Shown piece by piece: positions 1-5,564 of a stretch of 11,458 bases of DNA. Both the position numbers and the translations under genes were made by a program. Origin of the DNA: Angelakisella sp. Lineage in GTDB: Bacteria > Bacillota > Clostridia > Oscillospirales > Ruminococcaceae. Where the stretch lies: contig WSMP01000043.1 of the NCBI GenBank assembly GCA_013316495.1, positions 1 through 11,458 of the forward strand. Reading direction: 5' to 3'. The notes under the pieces are model-generated. The model searched no databases and was not told the DNA's origin. It was given only the letters and a program-made list of their open reading frames with translations. The stretch's first letter is position 1; every line of letters starts with the position of its first letter.

Positions 1-30
1 TCTTTTTCTTCTTTTGCAAGAAGAAAAAGA
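1..30. repeat. Perfect pyrimidine/purine inverted repeat (hairpin)
   Basis: Bases 1-13 (TCTTTTTCTTCTT) are the exact reverse complement of 18-30, with a four-base TTGC loop. One strand of the stem is all pyrimidine and the other all purine, so it has no G/C-rich base as a classic terminator would. A close relative lies at 1382-1415, which suggests a dispersed intergenic element. The left side may continue beyond the window. Confidence 0.7.
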
Positions 31-41
31 AGGCGGGGCTG

Positions 42-85
42 GGCGGCAGCCCAGATTGGCATAAAAAACGCGTTTGTCCACTCCC
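42..85 (+). repeat. 44-base intergenic repeat, left copy
   Basis: This stretch matches the reverse complement of 11385-11428 at 40 of 44 positions; the four differences are single substitutions and there are no gaps. Similarity stops abruptly at both ends. The left copy also forms a small hairpin with the preceding bases (GGGCTG at 36-41 against CAGCCC at 47-52). It is non-coding in both places. It is probably a dispersed extragenic repeat; a shared protein-binding site is an alternative. Confidence 0.75.
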
Positions 86-91
86 ATTATA
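86..91 (-). promoter_or_regulatory. Possible leftward -10 element (TATAAT)
   Basis: Read on the minus strand, 91-86 is a perfect TATAAT. No good -35 hexamer is seen 16-18 bases upstream. If used, transcription would run left through the 44-base repeat and out of the window, divergent from the parB-like gene. The support is the hexamer alone. Confidence 0.3.
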
Positions 92-318
92 CCGGCCAAA
101 GGGGCATAAAATATCGCAGAATCCGCCAGGAGGCCACCCCCTTCCCGCCCCTTCCGCCAAAAGCCCCATCTCCCCGTGGAGAAAGCCGCCGAAGGCTGTG
201 GAAAGCTGCGACGGAAAAGACTGGAATAATTTCTCATTCGGTGGTAGTATACTGTTAGACGGACAAGCACCCCCACGGCGGGGGAGAGACATCAATCTAG
301 AGACAGGGAGGAAGACGG
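92..318. other. Non-coding leader region before the parB-like gene
   Basis: No credible coding sequence or RNA gene is seen. The region holds a -10-like TATACT at 248-253 and a short G/C hairpin (CCCCC 270-274 against GGGGG 280-284, loop ACGGC) in the presumed 5' leader, about 35 bases before the start codon. No parS-like 16-mer palindrome was found here. Confidence 0.6.
248..253 (+). promoter_or_regulatory. Candidate -10 element for the parB-like gene
   Basis: TATACT differs from the sigma-A -10 consensus at one base and lies 65 bases before the start codon, with a transcript start expected near 260. The bases where a -35 should be (about 225-230, AATAAT) are a poor match, so the promoter call rests on the -10 and its position. 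Confidence 0.4.
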
Positions 319-1167
319 ATGAAGCTGCCGGGACGGCCAAAAACCATAAATCAGGTGGTTTCACTTCCAGTAGGGAGCATCCTCCCCAGCCCCCACCAGC
401 CCCGCCGGGATTTCAACCTGGCGGAACTGGATATCCTGGCAAAGAGCATCGCCCAAAACGGGCTTCTTTGCCCCATCACCGTCCGCAAGGACCCGGAGGG
501 GGGGAACCGGTACTTCCTCATCGCCGGGGAGCGCAGGCTGCTGGCCTGCCGACGCCTGGGGTACGAGGAGGTCCCCGCCGTTATCAGCACCGCCCCGGAG
601 GCCAACGCCGCCGTCCTCACCCTCATCGAAAACCTCCACCGCCAGGACCTGAACTGCTTCGAGGAGGCGGAAGGCATCTACGCCCTGATGAAGGAAAGCG
701 GCTTGAGCCAGCAAAAAATCTGCGCCATGCTGGCAAAGCCCCAGCCCACGGTCGCCAACAAGCTCCGGCTGCTGCGGCTGGACCCCCAGGTGCGGCAGTT
801 TCTCATCGACCACGGCATGGGGGAGCGGATCGCCCGCTCCCTGCTGGCCCTCACCGGGGCCGACCGCCAGCTGCGGGCCGCCCGGCACATCCTCCAGAAC
901 CAGATGAGCGCCCGCCAGGCGGAAGCCTACATCGCCACCCTCACCGGTCCCAAGAAGGGGAACCGCCGGGCCATGGGCTACCTGCGGGACCTGCGAATCC
1001 TCTTCACCCCGGTGGATAAGGCGGTGGAGGAGATTAAACGCTGCGGCATCTCGGTGCAGGCCCAGACCACCGAGGAGAAGGACTTTGTCTGTTACACCAT
1101 CCGGGTGCCCAAAAACGCCTCCGCGCGGCCTGCCCAGGCCGGGGAGCAGGGAACTGCCTCCGCCTGA
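319..1167 (+). CDS. ParB/Noc-family DNA-binding (nucleoid occlusion-like) protein
   Basis: A 282-residue ParB-superfamily protein expected to bind a short DNA palindrome and spread along DNA as a CTP-dependent clamp, working in chromosome segregation or nucleoid occlusion. Visible ParB features in order: the PHQPRRDF segment (25-32), the GERR nucleotide-binding motif (70-73) in a family-typical AGERRLLACRRLG context, the ENLHRQDLNCFEEA box (104-117), and a helix-turn-helix at about 129-152 (LSQQKICAML...VANKLRLL). The C-terminal part (about 220-268: a DLRIL stretch, an AVEEIKRCGI helix and a final IRVPK) looks more like Noc than Spo0J. No ParA gene adjoins it, which also favours a Noc-like role. 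The amphipathic membrane-targeting start of Bacillus Noc is not obvious. The ATG is set by GGGAGG at 306-311, seven bases upstream. The family is certain; Noc versus ParB is inferred. Confidence 0.9.
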   Translation: MKLPGRPKTINQVVSLPVGSILPSPHQPRRDFNLAELDILAKSIAQNGLLCPITVRKDPEGGNRYFLIAGERRLLACRRLGYEEVPAVISTAPEANAAVLTLIENLHRQDLNCFEEAEGIYALMKESGLSQQKICAMLAKPQPTVANKLRLLRLDPQVRQFLIDHGMGERIARSLLALTGADRQLRAARHILQNQMSARQAEAYIATLTGPKKGNRRAMGYLRDLRILFTPVDKAVEEIKRCGISVQAQTTEEKDFVCYTIRVPKNASARPAQAGEQGTASA

Positions 1168-1297
1168 GCCGCCATAAGAAACCTTGCCCCTCTCCGGGGA
1201 GGGGAGCTGCCTCTTTCTTCCCTCCCCATCTTTCCCGGCTGATGCGGTACGCCGACCCCCGGCGCGCCGTCAGCATAGATGCGCTTCCCATAGCTGA

Positions 1298-1337
1298 CCC
1301 AAAAGGCCCTGCCGGGAAACCGGCGGGGCCTTTTGGG
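1298..1337. terminator. Bidirectional rho-independent terminator
   Basis: An 18-base-pair stem (1298-1315 against 1320-1337, one G-U pair) is closed by a GAAA tetraloop. The lower part of the stem carries AAAA on the left (1301-1304) and TTTT on the right (1331-1334). An 11-bp G/C-rich hairpin therefore precedes a T run on either strand. It sits between the converging parB-like and spoIIR genes, where a two-way terminator is expected. Confidence 0.85.
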
Positions 1338-1381
1338 CGCTTGCGGTAATAGAAAACCGGGAGAGGCTGGGAATATCCGGC

Positions 1382-1415
1382 CTTCTTTTTCTTTTCGCGG
1401 GAAAAGAAAAAGAAG
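1382..1415. repeat. Perfect 15-base pyrimidine/purine inverted repeat
   Basis: CTTCTTTTTCTTTTC at 1382-1396 is the exact reverse complement of 1401-1415, with loop GCGG. It shares the TTCTTTTTCTT core with the inverted repeat at 1-30. It lies downstream of both converging genes and could act as a weak secondary terminator or be a dispersed repeat. Confidence 0.7.
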
Positions 1416-1468
1416 CAAAAAGAAAAGCGGCCTGGCGCTGGGAAAAGAAGAGGGGGAAGGGTACCGCC

Positions 1469-2158
1469 TTACTCCCCCTTCTCCTCTATGCAGGAGGCAA
1501 GGCACTCCTCCACCCACTCCACCGAGGCAAAGGCCAAACGGTAATGGGGCTCTTCGTTCAGGAGCTGAATCTCCCGGAGGGCCTCCGGGCCCTCCCCCTC
1601 CTCCGCCGTGGCGGCGGCAGGGATACAGAGGGGCGGGAACATGACGCACCACCAGTTCTTTCCCTGGGCCTCCCCAATGGTGAGGCGCAGGGCATCGTAC
1701 TCCCCGGCGGGGAGGGTGGAATCCTCGTATTCCCGCGTGTTAAAGTACATCCGGGTCAGCTCCGCCCGCACCGGAAGCTGGCAGCCGTTTTCCGCCAGGG
1801 TACGGCGGGCGGTCTCCTCGATGGCGGGGAGGCAGGCCGCCGCTTTGGCCTGGGCCTCGGCCAAGGTGGCCGCGCCGGAAAAGAGATCTTCCGTCTCCAG
1901 CAGCACCGCGTCCCGTACCTGGAGCTTCAGGGCCTGGTCTTCGGGGCTGTCCGAGTTGGCCAGGATATGCAGGCGCAGCACATCCTGCCGGACCTGGGCG
2001 CACTGCTGCCCAAACCCCGCCAGAGGGGAAAGGAGCATTGCCAGCAGCAGCCCGCCCCCCAGGGCGGCGTCCAAGCGGCGGCGTCTCCTGCGCTCCTCCG
2101 GGAGGGAGGCAGCGTCCTTCGGGGTGGAAAAGAGCTTCTTCAGGCAGTATATTTTCAT
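1469..2158 (-). CDS. spoIIR: Stage II sporulation protein R (SpoIIR)
   Basis: A 229-residue secreted signalling protein. In Bacillus, SpoIIR is made in the forespore, crosses into the intermembrane space and triggers SpoIIGA to process pro-sigma-E in the mother cell. An Arg-rich stretch (RRRRRR, 23-28) precedes one hydrophobic segment at about 31-50 (signal peptide or anchor). Family hallmarks follow: LRLHILANSDS (61-71), FNTREYEDSTLPAGEY (139-154) and GKNWWCVMFPPLC (166-178). The length fits the family, although the C-terminal part after the last motif is short and acidic. The ATG at 2158 follows purine-rich AAAGGA and GAGGAAG sequences. The gene is separated from the upstream operon by the terminator at 2241-2274, so it should have its own promoter. 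A minus-strand GGGAATAATT at 2232-2223 resembles a sigma-F or sigma-A -10, but no matching -35 is seen. Its presence indicates an endospore former. Confidence 0.95.
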   Translation of the reverse strand: MKIYCLKKLFSTPKDAASLPEERRRRRRLDAALGGGLLLAMLLSPLAGFGQQCAQVRQDVLRLHILANSDSPEDQALKLQVRDAVLLETEDLFSGAATLAEAQAKAAACLPAIEETARRTLAENGCQLPVRAELTRMYFNTREYEDSTLPAGEYDALRLTIGEAQGKNWWCVMFPPLCIPAAATAEEGEGPEALREIQLLNEEPHYRLAFASVEWVEECLASCIEEKGE

Positions 2159-2240
2159 CTTCCTCTGTCCTTTCTTTGGCGGCGGTTGTGTCGTTGCCAG
2201 CAGTATGGACCGAGGAGAAAGAAATTATTCCCACCCATGG

Positions 2241-2274
2241 AAAAAACCGGACGCCTCTAAGGAAAGGCGCCCGG
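2241..2274 (-). terminator. Rho-independent terminator after the queT/NifX-like operon
   Basis: On the minus strand a 10-bp stem (2274-2265 against 2256-2247, one G-U pair) with an 8-base loop is followed directly by six T residues (2246-2241). It lies 16 bases past the stop codon of the NifX-like gene and isolates spoIIR from read-through. Confidence 0.85.
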
Positions 2275-2289
2275 CTTTTCATTGGTTTG

Positions 2290-2664
2290 CTAGGAGGAGT
2301 GGCCGCCGCAGCTGTGCCCCTCCCCGTGCTGGTGATGGGTACAGGAGGTGTCCGGGTCGTACTGGAGATTTCCCTTCACCAGGGCCAGGGCCGCGTCGTC
2401 CGCTGCCCCCGTCACCCCAGGGTATAGCTGGATTTCTGCCTGGGCCAGGGCGGTGCGCGCGCCGGCGCCGATGCCGCCGCAAATCAGGTGTGTGACACCC
2501 TTTTCCCGGAGAAATCCCGCCAAAGCCCCGTGGCCGCTGCCGTTGGTCTCCACCACCTGGGCGGAGCGAATCTCCCCCGCCTCCACCTGGTAGAGCTTAA
2601 AAGCCTCACTGTGGCCAAAGTGCTGGAACACCTGGCCATCCTGGTATGTGACTGCAATTATCAT
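2290..2664 (-). CDS. NifX/NifB-like dinitrogenase cofactor family protein with His/Cys-rich tail
   Basis: A 124-residue protein of the dinitrogenase iron-molybdenum cofactor family (PF02579: NifX, NafY and the C-terminal part of NifB). It shows the family start MIIAVTYQDGQVFQHFGHSE, with the HFGHSEAF motif at 15-22, and the ICGGIGAGA motif at 61-69. Members of this fold bind metal clusters, but most stand-alone copies in Clostridia are not linked to nitrogen fixation, and no nif gene is present here. The tail (about 108-122) is rich in His and Cys (C108, H110, H111, H113, H117, C119, H122), which suggests metal binding. AGGAGGAA seven bases upstream fixes the ATG. It starts 53 bases after queT with no terminator between, so co-transcription is likely. 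The metal and the cellular role are unknown. Confidence 0.85.
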   Translation of the reverse strand: MIIAVTYQDGQVFQHFGHSEAFKLYQVEAGEIRSAQVVETNGSGHGALAGFLREKGVTHLICGGIGAGARTALAQAEIQLYPGVTGAADDAALALVKGNLQYDPDTSCTHHQHGEGHSCGGHSS

Positions 2665-2717
2665 GATTGGTTCCTCCTTTGTTTCCCTACAGCCCTGCTA
2701 AAAGCGGATAAGGCGCG

Positions 2718-3248
2718 TTACAGCTCCCGGAAGTGCCGCGCCAGGCCGGTGCGCTCCAGGAGGGCCACCAGCAGCAGGCCCAGCCCCAGGCAGGCGGCCA
2801 GCTCCCCCAGCCCCACCCCCACGGCGGAGGTGACAAACCCCACAAGGGAGGGGGTATCCAGGAAGAAGGCGTTGATTTCCCAGCCGATGATGAGGGTATT
2901 GGAGACCACCGGGGCCAAAGCGGAAAGCACCGGCAGCCCCCGGAAGCGTATCCCCCGCAGCAGCCAGGTGAAGACGCACCCCACCAGGGTGGCAAGGGTG
3001 CCGAAGAGGATATCCTGGGGGAAGGTAACTCCCATCAAAAAGCCGATGGTATTGGTGATGAGGCAGCCCACCGTCACTCCCACCCCCGCGACGGGGGAGA
3101 AGACTGGCAGGAGGGTGAGAGCCTCCGAGACGCGAAACTGCACCGGCCCGAAGGAGAGAAGGGGCAGCGCCAGTGCCAGCACGGAATAAATGGCGGCCAG
3201 CAGGGCGCTGGTCACCAAGCGTTTTAGCTTGCGGTTTTCCATATTCAT
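2718..3248 (-). CDS. queT: QueT-family queuosine-precursor (preQ1) transporter, ECF S-component type
   Basis: A 176-residue membrane protein of the QueT family (PF06177), thought to be the substrate-binding S-component of an energy-coupling factor importer for preQ1 or a related queuosine precursor. Family features seen are an N-terminal hydrophobic helix (about 11-31), the conserved FGPVQFRVSEAL (33-44), CLITN (62-66), DILFGTLATL (79-88) and further hydrophobic stretches at about 107-128 and 135-164, for five to six membrane segments in all. The energising EcfA/EcfT parts are not in this window and would be supplied in trans. Two in-frame ATGs exist (3248 and 3242). AAAGGA lies only three bases before the first and nine before the second, so the true start may be 3242. 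The gene heads a likely two-gene operon with the NifX-like gene and has a long structured leader. Confidence 0.9.
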   Translation of the reverse strand: MNMENRKLKRLVTSALLAAIYSVLALALPLLSFGPVQFRVSEALTLLPVFSPVAGVGVTVGCLITNTIGFLMGVTFPQDILFGTLATLVGCVFTWLLRGIRFRGLPVLSALAPVVSNTLIIGWEINAFFLDTPSLVGFVTSAVGVGLGELAACLGLGLLLVALLERTGLARHFREL

Positions 3249-3371
3249 TTTTCCTTTCGTAGGGCCTGGCCCAAAACAGCCGGCCCCTAGTATTTGTTTA
3301 GCGTCAGGAATTTTCGACTGACGGCGGGTCCCGCCCGCGGGAGAAGGGTCTTTGCAAGGGCTGATAGGATG
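3249..3371 (-). promoter_or_regulatory. Structured 5' leader of queT, possible preQ1-type regulatory RNA
   Basis: Between a predicted transcript start near 3371 and the queT start there are several stems: CCCGC (3330-3334) can pair either with GCGGG (3337-3341) or within GGCGGG/CCCGCC (3323-3328/3330-3335); CGTCAG/CTGACG (3302-3307/3318-3323) has a 10-base loop; and an 8-bp stem with one bulge spans 3262-3286, just before the ribosome binding site. A TTCCT at the foot of the middle hairpin is complementary to AGGAA of the ribosome binding site. QueT genes are often controlled by preQ1 riboswitches. The class I signature was not found; class III, reported from Faecalibacterium-type bacteria, cannot be excluded by eye. 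The stems are visible; the function is inferred. Confidence 0.4.
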
Positions 3372-3377
3372 CTTCTT

Positions 3378-3386
3378 ATCTTAGCA
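3378..3386 (-). promoter_or_regulatory. Candidate extended -10 promoter for queT operon
   Basis: Read on the minus strand, 3386-3378 is TGCTAAGAT, an extended -10 (TGn plus a four-of-six hexamer). No clear -35 is seen 17 bases upstream. It is correctly placed to produce a leader of about 120 bases for queT. Confidence 0.4.
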
Positions 3387-3421
3387 CATTCTTCGGAAAA
3401 AGGGAAGAGGATTTCTGCCAC

Positions 3422-3472
3422 GGGAGTGGCTAAATTGCGCAGTTTTTGCGAGCACAAAAAACTACGCAATTT
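3422..3472. repeat. Large AT-rich hairpin next to a GGGAGTGG..AAA core
   Basis: Bases 3432-3447 pair with 3457-3472 in a 16-position stem with one C-A mismatch and a nine-base loop (GCGAGCACA). It has no T run and lies upstream of the DUF1846 promoter, so it is not an obvious terminator. The 13 bases overlapping its left edge (3422-3434, GGGAGTGGCTAAA) match the edge of the 44-base repeats at 11385-11397 (GGGAGTGGCCAAA) and 85-73 on the minus strand (GGGAGTGGACAAA). This suggests a related dispersed element. Confidence 0.65.
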
Positions 3473-3518
3473 GCACCCTCCCCCAGGCGGGTTTTCCCTT
3501 CCAAAAGGTTTCCAGATG

Positions 3519-3527
3519 TGCTATAAT
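3519..3527 (+). promoter_or_regulatory. Extended -10 promoter for the DUF1846 gene
   Basis: TGCTATAAT is a perfect extended -10 element (TGn plus TATAAT). The -35 region 17 bases upstream (TTCCAA, 3499-3504) is weak, which extended -10 promoters tolerate. The transcript would start near 3534, leaving about 40 bases of leader before the ATG at 3576. Confidence 0.6.
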
Positions 3528-3575
3528 TGGCAAAGTGTGATTGCATCCAAAACCAAAGGGGGAGCGGTGGGCATT

Positions 3576-5081
3576 ATGAAAAAGGGCTTTGACCATGAAA
3601 TTTACATCGAACGGCAGTCCAAATACATCCTGGAGCGGGTGAAAGGCTGGGACAAGCTGTACCTGGAGTTCGGCGGCAAGTTGATGTACGATCTCCACGC
3701 CAAGCGGTGCCTCCCCGGCTACCGGGAAAACGCCAAGCTGGAGCTTTTGCAGTCCTTGGGGGACCAGGCGGAGATCCTCATCTGCGTCTACGCCGGGGAT
3801 ATCCAGCACAACAAGCGCCGGGGGGACCTGGGGAACACCTACGAGGCGGAGGTGCTTAAGCTCATCGACGACCTGCGGGCCCTGGGTCTCACCGTCAATT
3901 CGGTGGTCATCACCCGGTACGAGGGACAGCCCGCCGCCCGCATCTTCGCCAACAAGCTGGAAAGCCGGGGCATCACCACCTACACCCACGCCCCCATCCC
4001 CGGCTACCCCTCGGAGGTGGACACCATCGTCAGCGACCAGGGGTATGGCGCCAATCCCTATATCCGCACCGAAAAGCCCATTGTGGTGGTCACCGCCCCC
4101 GGCCCCGGCAGCGGCAAGCTGGCCACCTGCTTGGGGCAGCTCTACCACGAGCACCAGCTGGGCAACCGGGCGGGGTACGCCAAGTTCGAGACCTTCCCCG
4201 TCTGGAACGTCCCCCTAAAGCACCCCCTGAACGTGGCCTACGAGGCCGCCACCGCCGACCTGAAGGACTTCAACATCATTGATTCCTTCCACCTGGACGC
4301 CTACGGCGTCACCACCGTCAACTACAACCGGGATATGGAGATGTTCCCGGTGGTCCGGCGCATCATCCAGCGCATCACCGGGGATGATTCCATCTACCGT
4401 TCCCCCACCGATATGGGGGTGAACCAAATCGCCGCCGCCATTGTGGACGACGAGGCGGTGCGGGAGGCCTCCTGCCAGGAGATTATCCGCCGGTATTTAA
4501 AGGCCGCCGCCGATTACAAGCGGGGTGCGGCGGAAATTGATACCCTCCACCGCCTCCAGGTGCTGATGGAGACCATGAACCTGCGGGTGGAGGACCGGGC
4601 GGTGGTGCTGCCAGCGCGGGAGTACCTTGCCAAGGTGAAGGAGCGGCTGGGCACCCAGGAGGGGGTCTCGGCGGTGGCTATCCAGCTGGATGACGGTACC
4701 GTCATCACCGGCCGCAACAGCCAGCTGATGTCCGCGGCGGCCGCCGCCATCCTCAACGCCGCCAAGCACCTGGGGAATATCCCGGACGACATTCTGCTGC
4801 TGCCCCCCATTATCATCCAGCCCATCCTGAACCTGAAAAGCGGCCCCCTGAAGATGAAAAACTGCCACCTGGGGGCGGAGGAAATCCTCATGGCCCTATC
4901 CATCTCCGCCGTCACCAACCCCACCGCCCAGGCGGCCATGGAGCGGCTGGGGCAGCTGGACGGCTGCCAGGCCCACTCCACCAGCTACCTCACCCGCAGC
5001 GACGAAAAAATCTGCTCCAAGCTGGGGCTGGACGTCACCTGCGACCCGGAACACCTGAGCGAAAGCCTCTTTTATATCTAA
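3576..5081 (+). CDS. DUF1846 family protein
   Basis: A 501-residue protein matching the DUF1846 family (PF08903), a widespread soluble Firmicute family of about 500 residues whose function has not been settled. Recognisable stretches are the start MKKGFDHEIYIERQSKYILER, KLYLEFGGKLMYDLHAKR (27-44), AGDIQHNKRRGDLG (73-86), a P-loop-like APGPGSGK (174-181) followed by LATCLGQLYHEH, the FHLDAYG segment (238-244) and TDMGVN (278-283). The P-loop-like motif suggests nucleotide or phosphate binding, but that is inference. The reading frame stays open back to 3294, but that part crosses the hairpin and promoter. The ATG at 3576 has the AAGGGGGAG-type ribosome binding site and matches the family's usual N-terminus. 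It is a single-gene unit, divergent from queT and convergent with the flavoprotein operon. Confidence 0.95.
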   Translation: MKKGFDHEIYIERQSKYILERVKGWDKLYLEFGGKLMYDLHAKRCLPGYRENAKLELLQSLGDQAEILICVYAGDIQHNKRRGDLGNTYEAEVLKLIDDLRALGLTVNSVVITRYEGQPAARIFANKLESRGITTYTHAPIPGYPSEVDTIVSDQGYGANPYIRTEKPIVVVTAPGPGSGKLATCLGQLYHEHQLGNRAGYAKFETFPVWNVPLKHPLNVAYEAATADLKDFNIIDSFHLDAYGVTTVNYNRDMEMFPVVRRIIQRITGDDSIYRSPTDMGVNQIAAAIVDDEAVREASCQEIIRRYLKAAADYKRGAAEIDTLHRLQVLMETMNLRVEDRAVVLPAREYLAKVKERLGTQEGVSAVAIQLDDGTVITGRNSQLMSAAAAAILNAAKHLGNIPDDILLLPPIIIQPILNLKSGPLKMKNCHLGAEEILMALSISAVTNPTAQAAMERLGQLDGCQAHSTSYLTRSDEKICSKLGLDVTCDPEHLSESLFYI

Positions 5082-5087
5082 AGACAG

Positions 5088-5119
5088 AAAAATCCCCCTG
5101 GAAAACCAGGGGGACTTTT
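5088..5119. terminator. Bidirectional rho-independent terminator
   Basis: A perfect 9-bp stem (TCCCCCTGG 5093-5101 against 5106-5114) has an AAAA loop. The plus strand continues with CTTTTG; the minus strand continues with a run of T residues (complement of 5088-5092). It lies seven bases after the DUF1846 stop codon and also serves the leftward DUF1667 operon that converges on it. Confidence 0.9.
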
Positions 5120-5206
5120 GCGTTTTAAGGCCAGTTTTGGTTTTGCAAGGAGGCAGGGGCCGGGGGAAGGGGCCAACAGCCCCCCTGAAAACCCAGCCGG
5201 CTTTCC

Positions 5207-5551
5207 TTACATATCCCGCGAGGCTACCCAGGCGGCGCCGGTGCCGCAGATATCCGGCACCACCACCTCCCCCACCTTCACCGGGGAGGTAAGCTCCACG
5301 GTGTCCAGCAGGGCCATGGCCTGGGAAATCATCCCCTTGGGGATGTCCCGATCGGTCTTCACCGGCAGGCGCTTGTGGATGCCCCCCTGAATCTTCACCG
5401 TGGAGGTGATGACCCGGGTGGGGTTTGTCAGCTCCTTCTTGCCGTAGTCCACGCCGCGGGCGCAGCCGAAGCCGGTGACCTCAAAGTCCTTCTCCTCGTC
5501 CACCGCCAGGTGGCAGCCCTTGGGACAGACGATGCAGATGAGATTTGTCAT
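5207..5551 (-). CDS. DUF1667 domain protein (small four-cysteine partner of the flavoproteins)
   Basis: A 114-residue protein of the DUF1667 family (PF07892). Its start carries four cysteines in the pattern CxxCxxxC (C6, C9, C13 in ICIVCPKGCHL) plus C30 (GFGCARG), consistent with a bound iron-sulfur cluster or zinc; which one is not established by the sequence. The rest includes LTNPTRVITSTVKI and KTDRDIPKGM, typical of the family. It is the last gene of the trio, 13 bases after the preceding oxidoreductase, a linkage commonly seen with GlpA/LhgO-like dehydrogenases. That points to a role as an electron-transfer or assembly subunit. The frame extends upstream to 5635, but the ATG at 5551 is preceded by GGGAGGG and gives the family-typical N-terminus. 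The longer form would overlap the upstream gene. Confidence 0.9.
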   Translation of the reverse strand: MTNLICIVCPKGCHLAVDEEKDFEVTGFGCARGVDYGKKELTNPTRVITSTVKIQGGIHKRLPVKTDRDIPKGMISQAMALLDTVELTSPVKVGEVVVPDICGTGAAWVASRDM

Positions 5552-5564
5552 GGTAAACCCTCCC

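Larger units (their letters stand above)
1168..1468. other. Convergent intergenic region: terminator and inverted repeats, no gene
   Basis: No gene is seen between the ends of the parB-like gene and spoIIR. The stretch contains a C/G-rich dyad (CCCCTC near 1186 against GAGGGG near 1204), a 10-base palindrome CGGCGCGCCG near 1260-1269, the strong terminator hairpin at 1298-1337 and the pyrimidine/purine inverted repeat at 1382-1415. Short open frames on both strands here are low-complexity and have no ribosome binding site or family resemblance. Confidence 0.65.

Noticed and set aside
2223..2232. Sigma-F-like -10 (GGGAATAATT, minus strand) before spoIIR
   Set aside because: The -10 is a fair match, but no GTATA-like -35 is present 14-16 bases upstream, where the previous terminator sits. 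It is too weak to list as a promoter.
3249..3371. Class I preQ1 riboswitch before queT
   Set aside because: The short pseudoknot signature with the A-rich tail ending in AAAAACUA was looked for and not found. The leader is kept only as a possible regulatory RNA of another type.
3294..3575. N-terminal extension of the DUF1846 gene
   Set aside because: The frame is open, but the extension crosses the hairpin at 3432-3472 and the promoter at 3519-3527. The ATG at 3576 has a ribosome binding site and the family-typical N-terminus. An ATG at 3516 overlaps the -10 element.
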